A stretch of 7,467 nt of DNA from Clostridia bacterium (GTDB lineage Bacteria; Bacillota; Clostridia; Christensenellales; Aristaeellaceae): positions 1 through 7,467 of the forward strand of contig JAFPYA010000116.1 of assembly GCA_017412445.1 (NCBI GenBank), read 5' to 3'. Every line of letters starts with the position of its first letter. The stretch's first letter is position 1. The translations under genes were made by a program, and so were the position numbers. Shown piece after piece: positions 1 to 5,865 of this stretch. Below the pieces are notes generated by a model that ran no database searches, was not told the DNA's origin, and worked only from the letters and a program-made list of their open reading frames with translations.

Positions 1-1
1 G

Positions 2-289
2 CGCACTCTCAGGCAGCGCAAGGTGATTTCCGCCGCGCTAAAAAGCCTTAAGAGCGCGGGCCCCATAACGCTGCTCCGCCTGGCGAGCGAGGGGCTTAAG
101 TGCGTTGAGACCAACATGAACCTTATCCAGCTTGTGTCGCTCGGCGAAAAGGCGCTCCTGGCTTCGTCCGTCGAGCAGAGCCGCCTGCCCGTGAACGGCA
201 CTTACAGGGACGAGGGCAGCATGTTTTTTGACGTCGATTACAGGAAGAACCGCGACGCGTTCATAGAATTTGTGTACGGCGACGATTAA
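2..289 (+). CDS. LytR-CpsA-Psr (LCP) family protein, C-terminal fragment
   Basis: The gene is cut by the left edge of the window; the last 95 codons are visible, read in frame from base 2 to the TAA at 287-289. LCP proteins are membrane-anchored enzymes that move wall teichoic acid or other glycopolymers from an undecaprenyl-phosphate carrier onto peptidoglycan outside the cell. The visible start, RTLRQRKVI, matches the conserved arginine-rich R-T-x-R-Q motif of the family, whose arginines contact the lipid pyrophosphate. The following LKSLKSAG, the VETNMNLIQLVSLG helix, the RLPVNGTY strand and a closing DVDYRKNRDAFIEFVYGD segment match the usual LCP C-terminal layout. An internal GTG at 23 exists, but the motif lies upstream of it, so this is a truncated longer gene and not a small complete one. 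The next gene starts 37 nt downstream with no terminator between. Family assignment is fairly secure; the polymer handled is unknown. Confidence 0.8.
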   Translation, partial: RTLRQRKVISAALKSLKSAGPITLLRLASEGLKCVETNMNLIQLVSLGEKALLASSVEQSRLPVNGTYRDEGSMFFDVDYRKNRDAFIEFVYGDD

Positions 290-326
290 CAACCGACCCC
301 TTCAGCGTTAAAAGGAGTACCGGCCA

Positions 327-1553
327 ATGAAAAACGTTAAAACACTCGTTTCCGCGCTGCTCGCGCTTGCGCTGCTCGGCGGCTGCGCCACGGGCGAGGG
401 CTGGCTGAGCGGTTTATTCGGCTCGTCCGCCCCGTCTCTCAGATTTGTTTCCGTGCCCGATAACGCCTTCACAGACCCAAGCTGCCGCGTCATAGCCGCG
501 AGCAGCGACAGACGCAACGTGCTTATATCGTGCGCATATGAGGTGTACCTGTGGGATACGCTTGAAAACAGGCGCCTGCCCCTGACGTTCACGGACGAAA
601 GCGATATCGCCGCTTTCAACCAGCTCGCGGAGAGCGCGGTGGTGCTTACGGTCACGAGGAATACGAGGGAGCAGAGCGAAAGGGAGAAGCAAAGGGACAG
701 GATACTCGAGATAGAAGCATCCTACCTGAACGAAAAGGGACTGAAGCGGTTTACAAGCTTAGACCACCTGAGCGAGTGCTTTCCCCGCATTGTCTCTCTG
801 GCCACGACGGCCGACTCCGTCTCGGCGCGCTATGCCATAGCGGACGCCGCTCAGCTCGGGGCGTCATTCCTCGTCGACCTTGAGACGGGCGAATGCCGCC
901 TGATAAACGATATACGCTATGCGGCGCTTTGCGATGGCAGGCTGCTGACCCCCGAGGGCATAACGCTTTTGGATACCGGCGAAACATATTTGCCGACCGC
1001 GCCTGAGCTTGACGTTAGTGGCCTGAGCAGCCAGATCAAACGCCTGACGCTCTTAAAGGACGACAGCGTGCTGGCGCTGGTCCCGTCGGACACGATGGAC
1101 AAAACGGACTATTCGCGCGAAATGTACCTTGCGGATATTTCCAAGGAACGCTCAACCGTATTGGAGCTGGGCAGGTACGCTATGTCGAAGGAGCCGGACA
1201 GGCTGCTCGTGACGGGCGACGGCAGATACGCCTTAGCCTGCGGCAGCATCGCCGCCTCTATTGGAAACGCGGTCATAGTGGACCGCGAAAAGGGCGAAAC
1301 AAAGCAGTTCACTGAGCCGCTCTTCATCGTCGCCGCGGCCGGTGACGCGTTCATTTGCTACGACGCGTACGATGGCAGTCAGCTCTATCTGCTTGCCCCC
1401 GACACCTTTAAGCTTACCAAGCTAAAGCTGAGCGGCCTTGGAAAAAACAGCCCGCTCAGCTTTATGGCGGCGAGCTCTTTCGTGGGCAACGGCGAGGGAC
1501 TGTATTTTGTCCAGAACGACATCGTGCGCGGCTATTTTGAATTTGCCGATTGA
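327..1553 (+). CDS. Secreted lipoprotein with beta-propeller-like repeats, function unknown
   Basis: A 408-residue protein. I do not recognise a named family. Residues 1-20 form a lipoprotein signal: Lys at 2 and 5, a hydrophobic core, then the lipobox L17-G18-G19-C20, so the mature protein should be lipid-anchored at Cys20 on the outer face of the membrane. The rest has recurring strand-rich units of the kind seen in WD40/YVTN-like propellers: VYLWDT near 73-78, FLVDLETGECRLI near 181-193, MYLADISKERSTVLEL near 266-281, AVIVDREKGETKQF near 315-328, and QLYLLAPDTFKLTKL near 352-366. A charged helical insert (about 112-135, many Glu/Arg/Lys) interrupts the pattern. Seven further Cys residues (53, 69, 151, 190, 202, 305, 344) are present. 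The start is ATG 327 with AAAGGAG at 311-317. Lying between an LCP gene and a glycosidase gene, it may have an envelope role. The lipoprotein call is firm; the propeller fold is inference from repeat rhythm. Confidence 0.8.
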   Translation: MKNVKTLVSALLALALLGGCATGEGWLSGLFGSSAPSLRFVSVPDNAFTDPSCRVIAASSDRRNVLISCAYEVYLWDTLENRRLPLTFTDESDIAAFNQLAESAVVLTVTRNTREQSEREKQRDRILEIEASYLNEKGLKRFTSLDHLSECFPRIVSLATTADSVSARYAIADAAQLGASFLVDLETGECRLINDIRYAALCDGRLLTPEGITLLDTGETYLPTAPELDVSGLSSQIKRLTLLKDDSVLALVPSDTMDKTDYSREMYLADISKERSTVLELGRYAMSKEPDRLLVTGDGRYALACGSIAASIGNAVIVDREKGETKQFTEPLFIVAAAGDAFICYDAYDGSQLYLLAPDTFKLTKLKLSGLGKNSPLSFMAASSFVGNGEGLYFVQNDIVRGYFEFAD

Positions 1554-1573
1554 CAACATAAAGGAGGAAACAC

Positions 1574-3070
1574 ATGAAAACCGCAAGCCTCATCCTCGAC
1601 AAAGACTATAAAATTTCACAGGTCGACCCACGCGTGTACGGCTCGTTCATAGAGCATCTGGGGCGCGCTGTCTACACCGGCATATACGAGCCCGGCCATC
1701 CGTCGGCCGACGAAAATGGCCTGAGGCGCGACGTGCTGGAGCTGGTCAGAAGGCTCGGTGTGCCCGTGGTGCGCTACCCCGGCGGCAACTTCGTAAGCGG
1801 CTTCAAGTGGGAGGACAGCGTGGGGAAGGATCGCCCCGCCCGCCTCGACTTGGCGTGGAAGACCACCGAGCCCAACTCATTCGGCCTGCACGAATTTGTC
1901 GACTGGTGCAAAAAGGCCGGCACCTCGCCCATGTACGCGATAAACCTCGGCACGCGCGGCGCACTCGAGGCCAAGGAGGTCGTTGAATACTGCAATCACG
2001 CGTCCGGCACGTTCCTCAGCGACCTGCGCATCAAAAACGGCGCCAAGGACCCCTTCGGCATAAAGCTCTGGTGCCTCGGCAACGAGATGGACGGCCCGTG
2101 GCAGATGGGCTCGAAGACCGCCTACGAATACGGCCGCGCCGCAAACGAAGCCGCCAAGATGATGAAGTGGGTGGACGATTCGATCGAGACCGTAGCCTGC
2201 GGTTCCTCCTCGAGCGGCATGCCCACCTTCGGCGACTGGGAATACACCATGCTCAGCGAGTGCTATGACAACGTGGACTACGTGTCGCTGCACCGCTACT
2301 ACGGCAATCCCCACAACGACACGGACGACTTCCTCGCCAGCACCATGGATCTGGACGAGTTCATACGCACCGTGGCCTGCATCTGCGACAGCGTGAAGGG
2401 CAAAAAACACTCCAAAAAGCAGGTGAACCTCTCGCTCGACGAGTGGAACGTGTGGTACCATTCCCACGCCGACGACCAGAAGATACACAAAAACGAGCCC
2501 TGGGGCACCGCGCTGCACCTGCTCGAGGACGTGTACAACTTCGAGGACGCGCTGCTGGTGGGTCTGATGCTTATAACCATACTCAAAAACGCCGACCGCG
2601 TAAAGGTGGCCTGCATGGCGCAGCTTGTCAACGTGATCGCGCCCATAATGACCCGCGAAAAGGGCGGCGCGTGGGCGCAGACGATCTATTACCCTCTCAT
2701 GCAGGCGAGCCTGTTCGGCCGCGGCACGAGCCTTAAGCCGATCATCGAGTGCGAAAAGCGCGACACCGCCCACTATACCGACGTGCCCGACATAGACGCT
2801 GCGGCGGTTTTAAACGACGACGGCGCGCTGATCGTGTTCGCCGTGAACCGGAGCTTAAGCGAAGACAGCGCACTTGCGCTGGACTTAAGAGCCTTTGGCG
2901 ACCTTCGCATGCTCTCCCACAGCGTGCTCCACCACGACGACATGAAGGCCGTGAACACCGAACAGAACCCCGACAACGTGCTGCCAAGGGAAATAACCCC
3001 CGACTACAACGACGGCAAGGTGATATTGCCCGCGGCCAGCTGGAACGTGATTAGGTTTGAAAAGGCATAA
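1574..3070 (+). CDS. Alpha-L-arabinofuranosidase, GH51 family
   Basis: A 498-residue enzyme, close to the length of characterised bacterial GH51 arabinofuranosidases (about 500). It removes non-reducing terminal alpha-L-arabinofuranosyl units from arabinan, arabinoxylan or their oligosaccharides, giving L-arabinose. Family marks in order: FIEHLGRAVYTGIYEPGH near 25-42, VRYPGGNFVSGFKWEDSVG at 66-84, LWCLGNEMDGPWQMG at 165-179 with the predicted acid/base Glu171, SLHRYYGN at 238-245, and SLDEWNVWY at 287-295 with the predicted nucleophile Glu290. The spacing of the two Glu (119 residues) matches the family pattern. The C-terminal part, from about 385, is the usual beta-sandwich. There is no signal peptide, so it should be cytoplasmic and work on imported oligosaccharides. 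AAGGAGG at 1561-1567 sits 6 nt before ATG 1574. It follows the lipoprotein gene by 20 nt, so co-transcription is likely. Names used in other bacteria are abfA or arfA; I leave the symbol blank. Confidence 0.96.
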   Translation: MKTASLILDKDYKISQVDPRVYGSFIEHLGRAVYTGIYEPGHPSADENGLRRDVLELVRRLGVPVVRYPGGNFVSGFKWEDSVGKDRPARLDLAWKTTEPNSFGLHEFVDWCKKAGTSPMYAINLGTRGALEAKEVVEYCNHASGTFLSDLRIKNGAKDPFGIKLWCLGNEMDGPWQMGSKTAYEYGRAANEAAKMMKWVDDSIETVACGSSSSGMPTFGDWEYTMLSECYDNVDYVSLHRYYGNPHNDTDDFLASTMDLDEFIRTVACICDSVKGKKHSKKQVNLSLDEWNVWYHSHADDQKIHKNEPWGTALHLLEDVYNFEDALLVGLMLITILKNADRVKVACMAQLVNVIAPIMTREKGGAWAQTIYYPLMQASLFGRGTSLKPIIECEKRDTAHYTDVPDIDAAAVLNDDGALIVFAVNRSLSEDSALALDLRAFGDLRMLSHSVLHHDDMKAVNTEQNPDNVLPREITPDYNDGKVILPAASWNVIRFEKA

Positions 3071-3099
3071 AATACAGGCTTTTTAATGCAGTGAAGCGC

Positions 3100-3133
3100 A
3101 CGCCGGGGGCTTGCGCCAGAGAACGGCGTTTTT
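3100..3133 (+). terminator. Possible rho-independent terminator after the arabinofuranosidase gene
   Basis: ACGCCG at 3100-3105 pairs with CGGCGT at 3124-3129, and five T (3129-3133) follow immediately. Inside the 18-nt loop, GGC 3108-3110 can pair with GCC 3115-3117, giving a stacked inner hairpin. It begins 30 nt after the arabinofuranosidase stop codon, a sensible place to end that transcript. The stem is only 6 bp and the region holds competing inverted repeats, so this is a moderate call. Confidence 0.45.
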
Positions 3134-3236
3134 AGCGAAAAGTGCAGCGCAAGGAATGAGAAGCGCAGGCGCGCGTCCCGGGCGCATGAGCCGCCCATAT
3201 ATTTAACCTCGATTTTCGCTAACTCAACGCGAAAAT
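3132..3236. repeat. Nested inverted repeats built on GCGAAAA / TTTTCGC
   Basis: TTAGCGAAAA (3132-3141) and TTTTCGCTAA (3213-3222) are perfect 10-bp inverted copies 71 nt apart. The second copy also overlaps ATTTTCGC (3212-3219), which pairs with GCGAAAAT (3229-3236) across a 9-nt loop. The middle copy can therefore pair with either the left or the right copy, but not with both. The set ends 35 nt upstream of the TATAAT box, so it could be an operator-like site, an RNA switch on read-through transcripts, or part of a dispersed repeat. Confidence 0.5.
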
Positions 3237-3271
3237 GCGCTTTATCCCGAAAAAACTTAACGCCGTGCGGA

Positions 3272-3277
3272 TATAAT
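3272..3277 (+). promoter_or_regulatory. Candidate -10 box of a prs promoter
   Basis: A perfect TATAAT lies 55 nt before the prs ATG. The expected start of transcription, about 7 nt further on near 3284, would give a leader of roughly 49 nt. No good -35 hexamer is present at a 16-18 nt spacing (the region is an A-run), and the TGn extension is absent (GGA precedes the box). The promoter may need an activator, or the match may be fortuitous. Confidence 0.5.
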
Positions 3278-3316
3278 TTTAGAGTACTCGATTTTTCACG
3301 CTCGACAGCTTGCTTT

Positions 3317-3322
3317 AAGGAG
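3317..3322 (+). promoter_or_regulatory. Ribosome binding site that decides the prs start
   Basis: AAGGAG lies 10 nt before ATG 3333 and 4 nt before an in-frame GTG at 3327. The ATG is preferred for start-codon strength. The GTG would add only two residues (M-N), so the protein is essentially the same either way. Confidence 0.65.
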
Positions 3323-3332
3323 ATTTGTGAAC

Positions 3333-4532
3333 ATGAGTGAGATTTTATCCGGTGCCGCAACCATGCCTCAGGATACCGCTCCCGTCGCGCCTCTTGGCAT
3401 AATCGCCATGCCCGGCTGCGAGGAGATGGGCGACAAGATCGACCAGTATCTGAGGACCTGGCGCAAGGAAACCTACGAGAACAACTCCGACTTCGTCACC
3501 TACACCGCCTACGGCATGGACAGCTTCCTTATGAAGGTCAAGTGCCCCCGCTTCGGCACGGGCGAAGGCAAGGGTCTTGTGGCGCAGAGCGCCCGAGGCT
3601 ACGACGTGTACATAATCACCGACGTCACCGCGCGGCAGGTCACCTACAAAATGTACGGCCAGACCGTGCCCTATTCCCCCGATGACCACTATTCCGATCT
3701 CAAGCGCATAATCGCGGCCATAGGCGGCAAGGCCTACCGCATCACCGTGATCATGCCCTTCCTCTACGAGAGCCGCCAGCACAGAAAGCCCAGCCGCGAA
3801 AGCATGGACTGCGCCATGATGCTGCAGGAGCTCAGCAACATGGGCGTGAGCAACATTATCACCTTCGACGCGCACGACCCCAGAGTGCAAAACGCCATAC
3901 CGCTCACCGGCTTTGAAAACGTGATGCCCACCTATCAGGTGCTCAAGGCGCTGCTTCGCAAGCACAAGGACATGAAGCTCGACAAGGAGCACATGATGAT
4001 CATCTCCCCCGACGAGGGCGCGATGGACAGAAACATCTACTACTCCACCGTGCTGGGGCTGGATCTGGGCATGTTCTACAAAAGGCGCGACTACTCCAAG
4101 GTCGTCGACGGCCGCAACCAGATAATCGCGCACGAATATCTGGGCTCCTCCGTAAAGGGCAAGGACGTGCTGGTGGTGGACGACATCATCTCCTCCGGCG
4201 ACAGCATGCTTGACCTGCTCAAGGATCTGCGCCGCAGGAAGGTCGGCCGCGTGTTCATGGCCGCCACGTTCTGCTTCTTCACAAACGGCATAAAGGCGTT
4301 TGACGAGGCGTGGAAGAAGGGATATCTGGGCGGCGTGATAGGCACGAACCTGGTCTACCTGCCCCCCGAGGTAAGGAACGCTCCCTGGTTCATAGAGGCC
4401 GACATGAGCAAGTACATGAGCTTCATTATCGCCACCCTGAACCACGACCACACTCTGGACAACCTTATGAACCCCCTCGCCCGCATAAACAATCTGCTCA
4501 CCAAATACCGCGCCGCGCAGCAGGGCGAATAA
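3333..4532 (+). CDS. prs: Ribose-phosphate pyrophosphokinase (PRPP synthetase), long divergent form
   Basis: A 399-residue cytoplasmic enzyme making 5-phosphoribosyl 1-diphosphate (PRPP) from ribose 5-phosphate and ATP; PRPP feeds purine, pyrimidine, NAD, His and Trp synthesis. Family marks in order: ITDVTARQVTYKM near 95-107; the ATP-contacting flexible loop PFLYESRQHRKPSRES at 142-157 (Arg148-Gln149); FDAHDPRVQNAIP at 178-190, with His181 at the position of the family's metal/ATP histidine; SPDEGAMDRN at 225-234; KRR at 250-252; and the PRPP-binding loop VVDDIISSGDSM at 281-292. The length is about 80 residues above the usual 315 or so, from an N-terminal extension and several insertions. 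The PRPP loop reads DDIISSGDS where classical enzymes read DD-x-x-x-TGGT, so it belongs to a divergent branch. It has its own transcription unit, with a promoter-like box upstream and a strong terminator downstream. ATA makes up only 10 of its 27 Ile codons, fewer than in its neighbours, which would fit higher expression. Confidence 0.92.
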   Translation: MSEILSGAATMPQDTAPVAPLGIIAMPGCEEMGDKIDQYLRTWRKETYENNSDFVTYTAYGMDSFLMKVKCPRFGTGEGKGLVAQSARGYDVYIITDVTARQVTYKMYGQTVPYSPDDHYSDLKRIIAAIGGKAYRITVIMPFLYESRQHRKPSRESMDCAMMLQELSNMGVSNIITFDAHDPRVQNAIPLTGFENVMPTYQVLKALLRKHKDMKLDKEHMMIISPDEGAMDRNIYYSTVLGLDLGMFYKRRDYSKVVDGRNQIIAHEYLGSSVKGKDVLVVDDIISSGDSMLDLLKDLRRRKVGRVFMAATFCFFTNGIKAFDEAWKKGYLGGVIGTNLVYLPPEVRNAPWFIEADMSKYMSFIIATLNHDHTLDNLMNPLARINNLLTKYRAAQQGE

Positions 4533-4548
4533 GCTTAATCAAAAAAAG

Positions 4549-4584
4549 AGTGGGAACGGACGAAACGCCGCTTCCCACTTTTTT
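4549..4584 (+). terminator. Rho-independent terminator after prs
   Basis: AGTGGGAA (4549-4556) pairs perfectly with TTCCCACT (4572-4579). An inner CGG 4557-4559 / CCG 4568-4570 extends the stem past one bulged C, and six T (4579-4584) follow. It starts 17 nt after the prs stop. A run of seven A (4541-4547) just upstream means that it could also work on the opposite strand. This is the clearest terminator in the window. Confidence 0.9.
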
Positions 4585-4597
4585 GCGGCCTCTCTTA

Positions 4598-4626
4598 TTG
4601 ACTTAAGGGCGGAGAAAGCTTATACT
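4598..4626 (+). promoter_or_regulatory. Sigma-A-type promoter of the fucosidase-sirtuin-yitT unit
   Basis: TTGACT (4598-4603) and TATACT (4621-4626) are separated by exactly 17 nt, each one mismatch from consensus. Transcription should start near 4633, leaving a short leader of about 23 nt before ATG 4656. It lies just after the prs terminator, so the downstream genes appear to form an independent unit. I see no clear operator palindrome in this short stretch. Confidence 0.85.
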
Positions 4627-4642
4627 AAACAAAAAGCATATG

Positions 4643-4652
4643 AAGGGTGAGG
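4643..4652 (+). promoter_or_regulatory. Ribosome binding site that decides the fucosidase start
   Basis: The purine-rich AAGGGTGAGG runs up to 3 nt before ATG 4656; counted from its AAGG part (4643-4646) the spacing is 9 nt. An in-frame GTG at 4647 lies inside this element and directly abuts AAGG, so it could not be used well. ATG 4656 is therefore chosen. Confidence 0.7.
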
Positions 4653-4655
4653 CTC

Positions 4656-5852
4656 ATGGTGTACGCGCCGAGCGCAAAGCAGCTTAGGTTTCTTGACTGG
4701 GAAGTGGGCATGTTTTTCCACTTCGGCATACGCTCCTTCTATCCCGGCCACACGGACTGGGACGGGCGCGAGATGGACGCGCGCGCGTTCAACCCGACAG
4801 AGCTCGACGTGCACGCGTGGCTAAGGGCGGCAAAGCTCATAGGCGCGAAGTACTGCATACTCACCACGAAGCACCACGACGGCTTTGCGCTCTGGCCGAG
4901 CGAGCGCACGCCCTACAGCGTGGCCGCGTCCCCGTGGAAAAACGGCAAGGGCGACGTGGTAGGGGAGTTCGTCTCCGCCTGCCGCGAGGAGGGTCTTGGC
5001 GTGGGGCTTTACTATTCCCCGGCGCAGTGGGGCGGGCACGGCGCGGACTTCACCGACCCCGTGCAGTACGACGACTACTTCATAGGCCAGATTTCGGAAT
5101 TGCTCACGAATTACGGCAAAATCGACTACCTCTGGTTTGACGGCTGCGGCTCAAACGGCCACGAGTACGACCAAAGGCGCATAGTCTCGCACATCCGCGC
5201 CCTGCAGCCGGACATAATGCTCTTCGACATGTGGGATGCCGACACGCGCTGGGTGGGCAACGAGGAGGGCTACGCGCCCTACCCGAACCCCTACGCGGTG
5301 AAGCACAGGGTGCTTGGCGAGGAAAAGACGCTGTTCCTGCCCGCCGAATGCGACTGCAAGCTCAGGGACACATGGTTTTACGACCTGAACGCGGACACTA
5401 TCAAGCCCACCGAAAAGCTCATGGACATGTACGAGTGCTCCGTGGGCAGGGGCTCCAACCTGCTTTTGAACGTGGGACCCGATGCGCGGGGACTGATAGA
5501 CGACAGCGACCTTGAGGCGCTTAGGAACTTCGGCGGGGAGCTTAAGCGCAGATACGGCGAGCCAAAGCCGTTCTGCGAATGCCGAAGCGCGGGCAAGGGG
5601 CGCTATGAAATTTCATGCGAGAGCGACGAGACCGTAAATGCCGTAATCATCCGCGAGGACATAACGCGGGGGCAGACGGTAAAGCGCTTCGAGCTTTACG
5701 GCGAAAATACCCGCGGCGAGAGATTTCATCTGTTTTCGGGCGAAACCGTGGGGCACAAGCTCATAGTGAAGCTCGGAAAGGCGCGTCTCAGCCGCATCGT
5801 GCTCACCGTGACCGAGGGCGGAGAGGCTATAACCGACATAAAGGCATACTGA
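4656..5852 (+). CDS. Alpha-L-fucosidase, GH29-type, cytoplasmic
   Basis: A 398-residue glycosidase expected to release L-fucose from fucosylated oligosaccharides by a retaining mechanism. Family marks: WEVGMFFHFGIRSFY at 15-29, where the family's FHFG strand begins the barrel; LTTKHHDGFALWPS at 69-82, with the substrate-binding His-His-Asp at 73-75; GVGLYYSP at 115-122; and YLWFDGCGS at 158-166, with the predicted nucleophile Asp162. The acid/base is less certain: Glu203 in RWVGNEEGY (198-206) fits GH29-B-like enzymes, and Glu231 in LPAECDC is the other candidate. SVGRGSNLLLNVGPDARG at 262-279 is the conserved end of the barrel, followed by a short C-terminal beta domain. It is shorter than many GH29 enzymes (450-600) and has no signal peptide, so it likely acts on imported sugars. 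First gene of a likely three-gene operon. The substrate linkage cannot be read from the sequence. Confidence 0.9.
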   Translation: MVYAPSAKQLRFLDWEVGMFFHFGIRSFYPGHTDWDGREMDARAFNPTELDVHAWLRAAKLIGAKYCILTTKHHDGFALWPSERTPYSVAASPWKNGKGDVVGEFVSACREEGLGVGLYYSPAQWGGHGADFTDPVQYDDYFIGQISELLTNYGKIDYLWFDGCGSNGHEYDQRRIVSHIRALQPDIMLFDMWDADTRWVGNEEGYAPYPNPYAVKHRVLGEEKTLFLPAECDCKLRDTWFYDLNADTIKPTEKLMDMYECSVGRGSNLLLNVGPDARGLIDDSDLEALRNFGGELKRRYGEPKPFCECRSAGKGRYEISCESDETVNAVIIREDITRGQTVKRFELYGENTRGERFHLFSGETVGHKLIVKLGKARLSRIVLTVTEGGEAITDIKAY

Positions 5853-5865
5853 GGAGGCAGGGCAG

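Larger units (their letters stand above)
3071..3332. other. Repeat-rich intergenic region upstream of prs
   Basis: This 262-nt gap is the longest non-coding stretch of the window. Seen directly: inverted repeat ACGCCG 3100-3105 / CGGCGT 3124-3129 followed by five T; CTTGCGC 3110-3116 / GCGCAAG 3147-3153; TTAGCGAAAA 3132-3141 / TTTTCGCTAA 3213-3222; and ATTTTCGC 3212-3219 / GCGAAAAT 3229-3236. Direct repeats are GAAGCGCA (3093, 3160) and CTCGATTTT (3208, 3287). A perfect TATAAT lies at 3272-3277. On the minus strand one frame stays open across the entire gap (3360 down to 3004), running into both neighbouring genes, which argues against a real gene. The density of symmetry suggests either a dispersed intergenic repeat or a structured regulatory region; the sequence alone does not decide between them. 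Confidence 0.55.

Noticed and set aside
23..289. A complete 88-residue gene starting at GTG 23
   Set aside because: The conserved LCP motif RTLRQ is encoded upstream of this GTG and the frame is open to the window edge, so it is the end of a longer gene.
1877..2773. A 298-codon minus-strand open frame inside the arabinofuranosidase gene
   Set aside because: It is codon-aligned with the sense gene and explained by avoidance of TTA/CTA/TCA; its product is His/Val/Ala-rich with no recognisable domain.
3004..3360. A 118-codon minus-strand open frame covering the gap before prs as a real gene
   Set aside because: It overlaps both neighbouring coding genes, I see no convincing ribosome binding site for it, and it crosses several strong inverted repeats. 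It is kept only as a sign of a possible dispersed repeat.
3345..4451. A 368-codon minus-strand open frame inside prs
   Set aside because: It is codon-aligned with prs and ends exactly at the TTA leucine codon near the prs start; a shadow of codon bias.
4647..4649. GTG as the fucosidase start
   Set aside because: It lies inside the ribosome binding site itself, with no spacing; ATG 4656 fits better.
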